From Streptomyces fildesensis (GTDB taxonomy: Bacteria > Actinomycetota > Actinomycetes > Streptomycetales > Streptomycetaceae), in assembly GCF_016107395.1 (NCBI RefSeq), contig NZ_JAAIKO010000006.1, positions 248,001 through 312,000 of the forward strand: 64,000 nucleotides of DNA, read 5' to 3'. The notes below the pieces were generated by a model. The model worked only from the letters and a program-made list of their open reading frames with translations. It was not told the origin of the DNA and made no database searches. Position numbers and translations under genes: made by a program. Below are positions 1 to 9,300 of this stretch, in pieces. The first letter of the stretch is position 1. Every line of letters starts with the position of its first letter.

Positions 1-978
1 GGCCTGGGCCCGCTGCAGATAGCCGGTGTCGCCCGGAATCCGGTTGTGCAGCGCGGAGTTGAGCTGGATGTACAGGGAGTTGGGAATGGCGTTCTTGGTG
101 GTCCGCGAGGTGTTCCACCAGACCCCGCCGCCGCAGGTGGTGTCCCAGTACGCGGCCATGTGGTCGGCGTCCGCGCGGGCGGTGCTCAGGTACCGGCTGT
201 CGCCGGTGAGGTCGTAGGCCGCCACCCACGCCAGCCCCCACCAGCCGGAGTCGTCGAGATAACCGTTGCGGAACTGGCCGCCCTGGGCGTTGATGTTCAG
301 GTCGTAGGTGCGCGCGACGGCGTACGTGTAGCTCGCCATGCCCGTTACACGGATGTTGTCGATGACCGCGGTCAGGGCGTTCGCCGAGTTCCACCAGCCC
401 GTCGTGTCGAACAGTCCGGTGCCGTAGTCGTAGAACTGCATCTGCGCGGTGGCCGCCGCGGTCCGCCGTTCGCCCGCGTTCCAGGTGGAGCGCGCCCAGG
501 CGGTGCAGGCGAAGTCCGCCCGGTCGCCGGCCTTGCCGCAGGCGCGCAGGGCGCCGACGCCGTGGGCGTTCCAGTCGTCCAAATTGTACATCGGCGTCCG
601 CCGGCCGCGCAGGCCCGCGGGCACGGTGCCGTCCCCGAGCCGGCTGCCCGAGCTCCAGGTACGGCCGCCGTCGAAGGACCGGTCGAGCCAGACCTCATCG
701 CCGGCGTTGCCGTTGTCGATCGACGCCCAGCCCATCGCGTCCTGGTCGTCGAAGTGCAGGGCGATGACACGGGAGAAGACGCCCGCGGTCACGGGCGCGC
801 GGTCCTGCGGGGAGAGGGCGGGATCGCGGCCGTCGCAGTACCTGTTGCAGACGGGCGCCATGACGGCCTGGACCGGAGGGAGGGAGGATGCCTCCGGCGA
901 AGCCGACACAGCAGGCACTGACAACGTTGTCGACAGTGCTCCGGCGAGCACGATGACGAAGAACCGGACTGCCTTCAC
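1..978 (-). CDS. Secreted GH76 alpha-1,6-mannanase-like glycosidase (3' end cut by window)
   Basis: The visible 326 residues start at a GTG preceded by GGAGG. They begin with a signal peptide (VKAVRFF, a hydrophobic stretch, and a VSA-type cleavage site near residue 27). The mature part matches glycoside hydrolase family 76: [34 protein letters not shown] and [19 protein letters not shown] are typical of its alpha/alpha-barrel, and the family usually shows an Asp pair like the DDSGWW seen here. GH76 enzymes are endo-acting alpha-1,6-mannanases on fungal or mycobacterial-type alpha-mannan, so export and mannan breakdown are inferred. The stop codon lies beyond base 1. A LacI-type palindrome lies inside the signal-peptide codons. 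The gene is transcribed away from the rest of the window. Family assignment is firm; exact substrate is not. Confidence 0.88.
   Translation of the reverse strand, partial: MKAVRFFVIVLAGALSTTLSVPAVSASPEASSLPPVQAVMAPVCNRYCDGRDPALSPQDRAPVTAGVFSRVIALHFDDQDAMGWASIDNGNAGDEVWLDRSFDGGRTWSSGSRLGDGTVPAGLRGRRTPMYNLDDWNAHGVGALRACGKAGDRADFACTAWARSTWNAGERRTAAATAQMQFYDYGTGLFDTTGWWNSANALTAVIDNIRVTGMASYTYAVARTYDLNINAQGGQFRNGYLDDSGWWGLAWVAAYDLTGDSRYLSTARADADHMAAYWDTTCGGGVWWNTSRTTKNAIPNSLYIQLNSALHNRIPGDTGYLQRAQA
918..931. promoter_or_regulatory. LacI-type operator-like palindrome inside the GH76 5' coding region
   Basis: CTGACAACGTTGTC is centred on the CG step typical of LacI-family operators. The same 14 bases recur upstream of the GH92 mannosidase at 61373. 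It lies about 50 bp downstream of the GH76 start, so it could act as an intragenic roadblock. Regulator identity is unknown. Confidence 0.6.
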
Positions 979-1485
979 AGGACCTCCGGAGACTTGACGG
1001 CCGGGGGAGCGACGGGCACGAAGTCGGAGAGCGCTCACAGAAGTTAATGCGGCCGAAAGGGTCCGTCAATGTGCCCGGACATGATGATCTTTCGACGGGC
1101 GGGGACCGGCCACGGCGGCGTGGTGTGATCTCGGCTGATTCGTACGCGTGTACCTTTCGGGTAGCGCTGCCCGTTCGCCTCAGCGGACGGGACCGATTGT
1201 CAGAAGGTGCCCATGTCTTCGTTGTTCTCCGAAACGCTCCGCCCGGAAACCAGCCCGAACCAGCAGTCCCCGGGACCGTCGACGGATCCGTTCCTCTCGC
1301 CGGCCCTTCTCCCGTTCACCGCGGCGGAGTCGGACGGTGAGTTCGACCAGGAACCGGAGAACGCCCCGCGATAGCCCCGGCCAGGGCATCCCCGACCGGG
1401 GATGTGCTTGTATCCAGGAACGTGATGGGGTCTGTCCCGCAGTGCTGCGGGGCCCGTTGGACCTCTGCTGAGAGCAGGAGCGGTG
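979..1485. other. Intergenic region with one possible small ORF
   Basis: This 507-bp stretch separates the GH76 gene from the Ddn-like gene. It must carry the GH76 promoter on the minus strand. The only gene-like item I can defend is the 53-codon ORF at 1213-1374. I see no convincing promoter hexamers, tRNA or riboswitch. Confidence 0.5.
1213..1374 (+). CDS. Possible small protein, 53 aa
   Basis: An ATG follows AGAAGG at good spacing and opens a 53-codon frame ending in TAG. The product starts MSSLFSETLRPETSPNQQ, is rich in Pro, Ser and Glu, and ends acidic (ESDGEFDQEPENAPR), with no membrane segment or Cys. I recognise no family. Length and composition could suit a short secreted or RiPP-type precursor, but no modifying enzyme is nearby, so it is listed only for its start signal and codon use. 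Confidence 0.3.
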   Translation: MSSLFSETLRPETSPNQQSPGPSTDPFLSPALLPFTAAESDGEFDQEPENAPR

Positions 1486-1923
1486 ATGGCGAAGAGCTAT
1501 CGGGTCGGTGCCGGTGCACGGGTGGTGAACCGGGTGTTCGCGGTGATGACCCGCTTCGGTATCGGCAAGGGGTACCGGCACATACTGACCGTTCGGGGCC
1601 GGAAGTCGGGGCAGCCGCGTTCGACGCCCGTCGATGTGATGGAGTCCGACGGCCGGCGCTGGCTGGTCGCCGCGTACGGAGTCACCAACTGGGTGCACAA
1701 CACCCGGGCCGCGGGGCAGGTCACCATCAGCCGGGGCGGCCGCTCAGAGGACCTGCGCAGCGTCGAGCTCGGGCCGGCGGAGAGCGTCCCGGTGCTGCGC
1801 CAGTACCTGCGCGAAGTCCCGGTCACCCGTGCGTACTTCGATGTGACTCAGGATTCGACGGACGAGGAGTTCGCCGCCGAGTCCGTGCTTCATCCGGTGT
1901 TCCAGCTGCTGCCGTCCGCCTGA
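1486..1923 (+). CDS. Ddn-type deazaflavin (F420)-dependent oxidoreductase family protein
   Basis: The 145-residue product belongs to the nitroreductase/Ddn family (PF04075), small split-barrel proteins that use F420H2 and reduce quinones or nitro compounds. Supporting features are RHILTVRGRKSGQPRSTPVDV (the family's 'TxGRKSG.R..P' phosphate/F420 signature, residues about 28-45), WLVAAYG, and the WVHNTRAAGQVTI stretch typical of the barrel end. A GTG immediately upstream (1483) could also start translation, and GCAGGAG lies at suitable distance. The gene stands alone and converges on the FMN reductase gene across a strong hairpin. Substrate is unknown. Confidence 0.8.
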   Translation: MAKSYRVGAGARVVNRVFAVMTRFGIGKGYRHILTVRGRKSGQPRSTPVDVMESDGRRWLVAAYGVTNWVHNTRAAGQVTISRGGRSEDLRSVELGPAESVPVLRQYLREVPVTRAYFDVTQDSTDEEFAAESVLHPVFQLLPSA

Positions 1924-1929
1924 GGAATG

Positions 1930-1970
1930 CCACCGCCGGCCGCCCCGTTGAGCAGGGCGGCCGGCGGTGG
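1930..1970. terminator. Bidirectional terminator hairpin
   Basis: A perfect 16-bp stem (1930-1945 with 1955-1970) with a 9-nt loop lies between convergent genes ending at 1923 and 1995. There is no U-tract, as is usual in this GC range. Confidence 0.75.
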
Positions 1971-1994
1971 GTTCATCGAGGTGCGTGGATGCTG

Positions 1995-2633
1995 TCAGCG
2001 GCCTGCGGGCCGGAGTGCCGTCAGCTGCTGTGCGAACGGCACCACTTGTTCGGCCGCGGCCGGGGCGGCGGCGGGCCTGCCGGCCAGCTGGTCGGCCGGC
2101 TCTCCCGCCGCGCGGGCGATGCGGGCGGCGAGACCGTCCGTCGTCGCGTCCCCGCCTGAGCCCCAGTCCTCCGATGCGGCGTAGACCGCGGTCGGCATGA
2201 CGAGCGCCCGCAGATAGGCGAAGAGCGGTCGCATCGCGTGCTCCAGTGCGAGCGAGTGCCGGGCGGTACCGCCGGTGGCCGCGATGAGTACGGGTTTTCC
2301 GGCCAGCACCCCGTTGTCGAGCACGTCGAAGAACGACTTGAAAAGGCCGCTGTAGGAGGCGCTGAAGATCGGGGTCACGGCGATCAGGCCATCGGCCTGT
2401 TCCGTCGCCTCGATGGCGTCCCGCAGTGCCGCACCGGGGAAACCGGTCACCAGGTGGTTGGCGATGTCGGCGGCGAGTTCGCGCAGTTCGATGACGCGGA
2501 CCGTGACCGTACGGTCCTCGTCCCGGTCGCTCAGCGCGCGCCGGGTCGCCTCACCGAGCCGGTCGGCCAGCAGCCGGGTCGAGGACGGCTGGCTCAGGCC
2601 GGCCGAGACGACGACGAGATGCACGGTGTTCAT
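1995..2633 (-). CDS. NAD(P)H-dependent FMN reductase
   Basis: The 212-residue flavodoxin-fold protein opens with VHLVVVSAGLSQPSSTRLLADRL, the phosphate-binding strand-loop of the NADPH-dependent FMN reductase family. It continues with FSASYSGLFKSFFDVLD and GKPVLIAATGGT, which are family hallmarks (CE1759-like group). It probably supplies reduced FMN to the LLM monooxygenase encoded 48 bp upstream on the same strand, the classic two-component arrangement. The C-terminal 30 residues are Ala/Pro-rich and probably disordered. Substrate pathway is unknown. Confidence 0.85.
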   Translation of the reverse strand: MNTVHLVVVSAGLSQPSSTRLLADRLGEATRRALSDRDEDRTVTVRVIELRELAADIANHLVTGFPGAALRDAIEATEQADGLIAVTPIFSASYSGLFKSFFDVLDNGVLAGKPVLIAATGGTARHSLALEHAMRPLFAYLRALVMPTAVYAASEDWGSGGDATTDGLAARIARAAGEPADQLAGRPAAAPAAAEQVVPFAQQLTALRPAGR

Positions 2634-2681
2634 GGGCTCCTTCTCTCCGGAGGGTCGACAGGGGTCGACGGATACGACGGC

Positions 2682-3806
2682 TCAGGCGGCGTCGGCCGGG
2701 CCGGCCGGGTCGGCGGCCCGGTCGCGGGCGACCAGAGCGGCGTGGGTCGGGCCGTCGGGCACCCCGGCCGGCCGGGCCAAGGCGAACTCCTTGCGCAGGA
2801 CCGGCACGACCTCCTCGCCGAGCAGGTCGAGCTGTTCCAGGACGGTCTTCAGCGGCAGGCCCGCGTGGTCCATCAGGAACAGCTGGCGCTGGTAGTCGCC
2901 GAAGGTGTCACGGAAGGTCAGGGTCTTGTCGATGACCTCCTGCGGACTGCCCACGGTCAGCGGTGTCTGGTCGGTGAACTCCTCCAGCGACGGGCCGTGG
3001 CCGTAGACGGGCGCGTTGTCGAAGTACGGGCGGAACTCCCGCACCGCGTCCTGCGAGTTCCTGCGCATGAACACCTGCCCGCCGAGACCGACGACGGCCT
3101 GCTCGGGGGTGCCGTGGCCGTAGTGGGCGAACCGCTCCCGGTAGAGCTCGATGAGCCGCACGTAGTGCTCCTTCGGCCAGAAGATGTTGTTCGCGAAGAA
3201 CCCGTCGCCGTAGTAGGCGGCCTGTTCGGCGATCTCCGGACTGCGGATCGAGCCGTGCCAGACGAACGGCGGAACGCCGTCGAGCGGCCGGGGCGTGGAG
3301 GTGAAGGACTGCAGCGGCGTACGGAACGTGCCCTGCCAGTCGACCACCTCGTTGCGCCACAGCTCGTGCAGCAGCGCGTAGTTCTCGACCGCGAGCGGGA
3401 TGCCCTGGCGGATGTCCTTGCCGAACCACGGGTAGACCGGTCCGGTGTTGCCGCGGCCGAGCATCAGGTCGACGCGGCCGTCGGCGAGGTGCTGCAGCAT
3501 CGCGAAGTCCTCGGCGATCTTCACGGGGTCGTTGGTGGTGATCAGCGTCGTCGAGGTGGAGAGGATGATCCGCTCGGTGCGCGCCGCGATGTAGCCGAGC
3601 ATGGTCGTCGGGGACGACGGCACGAAGGGCGGGTTGTGGTGCTCGCCGGTCGCGAAGACGTCGAGACCGACCTCCTCGGCCTTGAGCGCGATGGCGACCA
3701 TCGCCTTGATCCGCTCGTTCTCCGTGGGCGTCGCCCCCGTGGTGGGATCGGCGGTGACGTCGCCGACGCTGAAGATCCCGAACTGCACTGTGCTCACCAC
3801 ATCCAT
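2682..3806 (-). CDS. LLM-class flavin-dependent monooxygenase
   Basis: The 374-residue protein is a luciferase-like (TIM-barrel) FMN-dependent oxygenase: FATGEHHNPPFVPSSPT near residue 52, LGRGNTGPVYPWFG and TPLTVGSPQEVIDK are diagnostic. It is the first gene of a two-gene operon with the FMN reductase. Two starts are possible: ATG at 3806, or GTG at 3794 (VSTVQFGIF), where the conserved barrel strand begins. Neither has a clear Shine-Dalgarno. A dyad (TAGTTG-N6-CAACTA) sits immediately upstream and may be its operator. It could act on a sulfonate, alkane or xenobiotic; sequence alone does not decide. Confidence 0.85.
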   Translation of the reverse strand: MDVVSTVQFGIFSVGDVTADPTTGATPTENERIKAMVAIALKAEEVGLDVFATGEHHNPPFVPSSPTTMLGYIAARTERIILSTSTTLITTNDPVKIAEDFAMLQHLADGRVDLMLGRGNTGPVYPWFGKDIRQGIPLAVENYALLHELWRNEVVDWQGTFRTPLQSFTSTPRPLDGVPPFVWHGSIRSPEIAEQAAYYGDGFFANNIFWPKEHYVRLIELYRERFAHYGHGTPEQAVVGLGGQVFMRRNSQDAVREFRPYFDNAPVYGHGPSLEEFTDQTPLTVGSPQEVIDKTLTFRDTFGDYQRQLFLMDHAGLPLKTVLEQLDLLGEEVVPVLRKEFALARPAGVPDGPTHAALVARDRAADPAGPADAA

Positions 3807-4243
3807 GTAGTTGCTGATTCAACTATCACCGGGAACGACGGGGCCCGCGTCTCTATTCCCGGCCCTTTCCGCAGGTCGGGCCAGGGAACCCGCTCCCCGC
3901 ACGGGCGGCTACCGAGTGTGATGGTCGACTCGTTCCCGGCGGAGCCGTCACGGGCCGGGTGATCGCTTCCGAGGCCTTGCGCCCGTTGGCCCGAAGGGGT
4001 GCGGGCCGCGGCCGGAGGCCCGCTGAGCGGCCGCACGCGGCAGGGTGACGCATCACGCGAAGATGGCGCAAACTGCCTTCCCCAAGGGCGATTTGGCCAA
4101 TTGGCGCCTTTGCCTCCGGCTGCGTCCGGTGACTAGGGTGTGCGGTCTGTGGTGGATCCACCTATCCGGCGCTCCCTTCCCTCGCCCGGTTCCCCGCGCG
4201 CCGGGCGCCCCGATCACCCCGAACACTCCGAGGCAGCAGCACC
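3807..4243. other. Intergenic region between divergent LLM and ECF sigma genes
   Basis: This 437-bp region holds the dyad at 3808-3825 and a 10-bp palindrome GCCAATTGGC at 4096-4105. It must contain the promoter of the sigma/T7SS operon. I see no ORF with a credible start and no RNA gene. Confidence 0.5.
3808..3825. promoter_or_regulatory. Dyad operator candidate upstream of the LLM gene
   Basis: TAGTTG and CAACTA form an inverted repeat with a 6-bp spacer directly abutting the possible ATG start at 3806. The spacing suits a MarR- or TetR-type dimer, but no regulator gene is adjacent. Confidence 0.4.
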
Positions 4244-4804
4244 ATGAGTTCAGCGGCACTCTCCGCCCCGCGGTACGCGACACGCGAGACGGACGAGCGG
4301 TTCACCGCTTTGATCGGACCCCACCGCCAACCGCTTCTGCGCTACGTGCGCTCGCTCCTGCCCAGCGACCCGCAGCGGGCCGAGGACGCCGTGCAGGAGA
4401 CCCTTCTGAGGGCCTGGCTGGCGTCCCCCACCGGCTCGGGGTCGCGGCGCGCCGACGGCTTCCAGCCCGGTCTGCCGTGGCTCTGCACCGTGGCCCGCAA
4501 CGTGGTCATCGACTGGAGTCGCAGGGACGGTGTCCGCCCCGCCCTGCCCACCGCGTATCTGCCCGAGACCGCCGCCGTCGCGGACGACCAGGCCCGGGTG
4601 GTCGACCGCACCCACCTCGTCGAGCTGCTCGCCCCACTCTCCCGCCCCCACCGTGAGGTTCTGGTGTACACGTACCTGCTCGGATGTTCCGGCCCTGACA
4701 CGGCACTCGCCCTGGGAATCCCGACCGGAACCGTCAAGTCCCGTCTGCACCACGCGATGCGCGACCTGCGACGTTCGGCCGCCTACTCGCGGGAGTGCGC
4801 GTGA
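4244..4804 (+). CDS. ECF-type RNA polymerase sigma factor
   Basis: The 186-residue protein has sigma region 2 at about 20-90 (LRYVRSLLPSDPQRAEDAVQETLLRAW, WLCTVARNVVIDWSRR) and region 4 at about 125-175 (RPHREVLVYTYLLG, GIPTGTVKSRLHHAMRDLR, the helix-turn-helix that reads -35). It contains no extra domain and there is no anti-sigma gene next to it. Its TGA stop overlaps the GTG start of the following T7SS membrane gene (GTGA, 4801-4804), so it is translated as the first cistron of the T7SS operon. It may direct transcription of this island, possibly autoregulated; that is inference from position. Confidence 0.92.
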   Translation: MSSAALSAPRYATRETDERFTALIGPHRQPLLRYVRSLLPSDPQRAEDAVQETLLRAWLASPTGSGSRRADGFQPGLPWLCTVARNVVIDWSRRDGVRPALPTAYLPETAAVADDQARVVDRTHLVELLAPLSRPHREVLVYTYLLGCSGPDTALALGIPTGTVKSRLHHAMRDLRRSAAYSRECA

Positions 4805-6396
4805 CCGGCCGGACGGCACCCGTCGCCGGCCCGCAGCCGCTCGCCCTGGCGATGCCGGACCGGAACTCCTGGCTGATCATCATCGGCCTGCTGGTCGCGC
4901 TGGTCCTGCTGATCTGGGTGGCCGCCCGGATCATCAAGTCCCAGGGCGGGTTCCGGCGAACGTGCCGGCGCGTCGTCTGGGAGACCCGGATGACCCGCCT
5001 CGCGTTCTCCCAGCCGTTCCGCGCCTACCGGCTGCACCGCCGCTGCGCGCGGATGCTGACGTCCTTCCTCGCCGACCCGGAGGCCCGGGTGCTCGCCGGC
5101 GCGGCGCTCGACCGCGCCGACGCGGCCCAGGGCGTCGGCTGCTACGCCCCGACCGTGTGGATCGCTCCGTCGCGTGACCGGACGCGGGTGGTCATCGCCG
5201 GCCGGGATCCGCTCGGCCCCTCCGGGGAGTGGACGGATGCCACCGACGGGCCGGGGGAGTGGACCTGGTCCGCCCCGGCGCAGGCGGAGCCGCCGGAGCC
5301 CTCGTCCGTCGCGGAGGACCGGGACCGGCTGCTGCTCGTCGTCGGTGTCGACCGCCGAGTGCCGGGGGTCGTCCTCGTCGACTGGCTGAGCGGCCCGCCC
5401 TCGCTGGTGGTCGAAGGCGACGGGCGGGTGGCGCGCAGCGTCGTGCACGCGCTGACCGCGCAGCTCGACAGCCTGCCGGACGGGCCGGAGGTCCTCGTCT
5501 CACGGGGCCTGCATCCGCGTTTTCCCGGTCCTGAACTCGACGAACTCATCGATGAGTTGTCCGTGCGCGAGCGCACGGAGGCTTCACCGGAAGTCGATCC
5601 GGACAGGGAATCGGACGGAGATACGGACGGGGACACGGACCCGGACGGTGGCTCGTACGCCGGGCTGCCGCCGATCCTGGCGTGCTGGATGCCGACACCG
5701 GAGCAGGCGGAACGGCTGGCCGTGCTGAGCGCCGAGGGCAGGGCCCGGGTACTCGTCGGCGGCAGCCTCCCCGGCTCCAGTTGGACCCTGCACGCGGAGT
5801 CCGACGGGCGGTTGCTGGGCCCCGGCATGCAGATCGACGTCGAGGCGGCCTCGCTCGGCCGGGCCGTGGGCCGCGCCATCCGGCGCCTCCGGTCGCGCGC
5901 TCGTGCCACGGCTCCGGTGACGACTCCTTCCGTGAGCGCAGCGCCTGGAGCTGCGGAAACGCCGCCGGTGGCGACGACCGCCGAAGCGACGGCCGGCGAA
6001 CCCGGTTCCGGCGACCCGGACTTCACCGAACCAGCCGCCGTATCGCCCGCTGCCACCGCCGGCTCTTCGACGCGGCCCGCGGACCCTTCCCGGAACGAAC
6101 GCGATCCGCTCCCCGCGACGGCCGTCGTCCCCGCCCCCGCGCCCGCACCGGACTCCTCCCCGGACCCGTACCCGTACCCGGACCCGGAAGGGGAACTGGA
6201 CCCGGAACCCGCTCCAAGCGCCGCCCCGGCCGCCGCCTCCGCCGCCGTCCCAGCCCTCTCCCTGGACCCGGACCTCGACCTCGCGGAGCCCGAGCCCGCC
6301 GCCGCGCCCGCGCGGTCAGCGGGCATCTCCGCCGCGTCACGTCCCCTGCCCGCCGCCCCCGGCGAAATCCCGGATCGGACTTCTTCCACCCAGTGA
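4801..6396 (+). CDS. Single-pass membrane protein of the T7SS operon
   Basis: The 531-residue protein has one strong transmembrane helix near residues 22-45 (SWLIIIGLLVALVLLIWVAARII). A globular region of about 200 residues follows, then a second (PILACWMPTPEQAERLAVLSAEG) around residues 285-360, and finally a 170-residue Pro/Ala/Asp/Glu-rich tail with repeated DPDP/PDP runs that is surely disordered. I recognise no named family. Its coupling to the sigma gene upstream and eccC downstream, both by GTGA overlaps, makes it a likely EccC partner; an EccE-like role is only positional inference. An in-frame GTG at 4795 is an alternative start. Confidence 0.75.
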   Translation: MTGRTAPVAGPQPLALAMPDRNSWLIIIGLLVALVLLIWVAARIIKSQGGFRRTCRRVVWETRMTRLAFSQPFRAYRLHRRCARMLTSFLADPEARVLAGAALDRADAAQGVGCYAPTVWIAPSRDRTRVVIAGRDPLGPSGEWTDATDGPGEWTWSAPAQAEPPEPSSVAEDRDRLLLVVGVDRRVPGVVLVDWLSGPPSLVVEGDGRVARSVVHALTAQLDSLPDGPEVLVSRGLHPRFPGPELDELIDELSVRERTEASPEVDPDRESDGDTDGDTDPDGGSYAGLPPILACWMPTPEQAERLAVLSAEGRARVLVGGSLPGSSWTLHAESDGRLLGPGMQIDVEAASLGRAVGRAIRRLRSRARATAPVTTPSVSAAPGAAETPPVATTAEATAGEPGSGDPDFTEPAAVSPAATAGSSTRPADPSRNERDPLPATAVVPAPAPAPDSSPDPYPYPDPEGELDPEPAPSAAPAAASAAVPALSLDPDLDLAEPEPAAAPARSAGISAASRPLPAAPGEIPDRTSSTQ

Positions 6397-9300
6397 GACT
6401 CTTCCTCAGCATCACTCCGGCCGAAACGCCGGACCAGGGCCGCGATCTCATGATCGACGCCACCGGCGCCACCACCGTCGGCGCGCTCGTCGCCAGACTG
6501 GCCTCTGCCGGCCGGGAGACGACGGGTGCTCACGGCGGCGATGAACTGCCCCCGCTGTATCTGGGGGACCGCCGGCTTCCCGCCGAGCTGCCGCTGTCCG
6601 CCGCCGGGGTGCGGGACGGAGCCAGGCTCGGCCTCGGTGGACCGGCCGCGCCGGAGAGCGGGGGTTACGGCCCGCTGCGCGACCTGCTGCCGCCGCCGTC
6701 CCGGTCCGCGGACGGCGAGCGGCTGCCGCGCGGCCCCCGGGTGGAACTCCAGCTGGTCGGCGGCCGGGACGCCGGGCGGGTCTGGCTGCTGGAGCCCGGC
6801 ACGCACGGTGCCGGCCCGCTGCCGGGCAGCGCGGTCCTCCTGGAGGGCCGGGACGTGCCGTCGCAGGGAGTGCGGATCACCGTCCGTCCCAACGGGACCG
6901 TCCTGCTCAACACCCATCAGGCCGAGGGCGTCGCGCTGTCCGCGCCCGAGCCGCCGCCGGCCCGGCCGCGCGCCGACGCGATCCCGCTGCCGCCCGCCCC
7001 CGCCCCGGAACTGCCCGATCCGTACGCCGACGCCCATGAGCCGCTGCCGCGAGGCTGGCAGGAGTGGCCGCTCGGCGGTGAACTGGTGCTGGGCGAATTC
7101 CTGCTGCGGGTGGCGGAACCCACCGAGGCGGACGCGGCCGTCACCGTCTCCGCCGACGGCGCGTTCCTCGACTTCAACCGGCCGCCGCGGATCATTCCGC
7201 CGCTGCTGCCGGAACGCTTCGTCCTGCCGTCGCCGCCGAGCCCGCCCACCAAGCGCCCGGTGCCGCTGCTGGTGGTGTTCGCGCCGCTCCTCCTCGGCGT
7301 CGGCATGGTCACCATCCTCCATTCGTACTTCTACCTGATGTTCGCGGTCTTCAGCCCGGTCCTGGCCATCGGCAACTGGATGAGCGGCCGCAAGAGCGGA
7401 CGCCGGGAGTACACCGACGGCGTCGCCAGCTACCGCGCCCGGCGCGCCTCCCTGGAACAGGACATCCAGCAGAAGGTCGACCGGGAACGGCGGTTGCGGG
7501 TGGCGGGCGGGCCCGACCCGGCCGACGCCGGACTGTGGGCGGTCGGCCCCGGCGCCCGCCTGTGGGAGCGCCGCCGCGGTCACCCGGACCATCTCGTACT
7601 GCGGGTCGGAACGGTCAACCAGTCCTCGCTGCTCACTGTCGAGGACACCTCCCGCGAGGACAACCACCGCTCCGTCAACTGGCGGATCCCCGACATGCCG
7701 GTCGGCGTCGACCTGGCCGGTGACGGTGTGCTCGGCATCGCCGGCGAGCGCGACGCGGCCCGCGCGCTCGCCCGCTGGGCCGTGGCCCAGGCGGCGATCC
7801 TGCACAGCCCCCGCGATGTGCGGATCACCGTCCTCACCGATACGGCGGGAGCCCCGGCCTGGGAATGGGTGCGCTGGCTGCCGCACGCCCGGCCCGGCCG
7901 TGGCGGTGTCTCCGCGGAGAACTCCGGCGGTCCGGCCGTCACCCTCGGCAACGACCCGGAGACCGTCGCCAACCGCGTCTCGGAACTGGTCTCGGCCGTC
8001 CGCGCCCGGATGCGCGCCCGCAACTCCGCGATGAGCGGGGCGCTGCTCAGCGAACCGGACCTCGTGGTGGTGCTCGACGGGGCGCGGCGGCTGCGTGACG
8101 TGCCCGGTGTCGTGCAGGTGCTGAAGGAGGGCCCGGCCGTCCGGGTCTTCCTGATCTGCATCGACCAGGAGGAGCGCATGCTCCCCGAGGAGTGCGTCTC
8201 GGTCTGCGTCGTCAACGCCCGGGACGTGACGCTGCGCCGCACCGGCAGCGCCGACCTCACCGAGATCCGCCCGGACCTGGTCGACACCGACTGGTGCGAG
8301 CGGATCGGCCGGGCCCTCGCGCCCGTCCGTGACGTCACTCCTGACGGCTCCGACGGTCTGCCGGACCGGGTCGGGCTGCTCGGCCTACTGGAGCTGGAGC
8401 CGCCGCGCGGCGAGGAACTGGCCCGCAGGTGGTCCAACCGGCCGGCCTCCACCGCGGCGCTGCTGGGCGTCGGCTACACCGGTCCCGTCACCTTCGACCT
8501 GGTCAAGGACGGCCCGCACGGGCTGGTCGCCGGTACCACCGGCGCCGGCAAGTCCGAGCTGCTGCAGACGCTGGTCGCCTCGCTCGCCGCCGTGAACCGG
8601 CCCGACGAGATGACGTTCGTGCTCGTCGACTACAAGGGCGGCAGCGCGTTCCAGGACTGCGTGCGACTGCCGCACGTCCTGGGCATGGTCACCGACCTCG
8701 ACAGCCACCTGGTGGAGCGCGCCCTGGCGTCCCTCGGCGCGGAACTCACCCGGCGTGAGCGGATCCTGGCCAATGTGGGCGCCAAAGACCATATCGAGTA
8801 CCGCGCCATGCGGCGGCGCGATCCGTCGCTGGCCGCGCTGCCCCGGCTGCTGCTGATCATCGACGAGTTCGCCACGCTGGCCCGGGACGTCCAGGAGTTC
8901 ATCCCCGGCCTGGTCTCCATCGCCCAGCGCGGCCGCTCCCTCGGCCTGCACCTGATCCTGGCCACGCAGCGGCCCGCCGGCGTCGTCACCGCCGACATCC
9001 GCGCCAACACCAACCTGCGGATCTCGCTGCGTGTCACCGACAGCATGGACAGCATGGATGTTCTGGAGGTCAACGACGCGGTGACCATCTCCGCCGCGAC
9101 TCCGGGCCGCGCCCTGGCCCGGATCGGACACCGTTCCGTCCTGCCGTTCCAGACGGCCTTCGTCGGAGCGCCCCGCGCGGGGAAGAGCGCCGAGGGCGAG
9201 CTGCCGCGTCCGGACGCGGCAGCCGGTACCGGGGTCGAAGCCCGACCGACGGCTGAGCCTCCCGTCTGGACCAGCGAGGTCAACTGGTCGCTGCTGGGCC

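Noticed and set aside
5682..6392. N-terminal extension of eccC
   Set aside because: The open frame continues upstream through the membrane protein gene, but the extension is Arg-rich out-of-frame sequence; GTG 6393 gives coupling and the conserved start.
5142..7886. 914-codon minus-strand frame
   Set aside because: It lies opposite the T7SS membrane protein and eccC, which have coherent domains and overlapping starts; the shadow has no motif.
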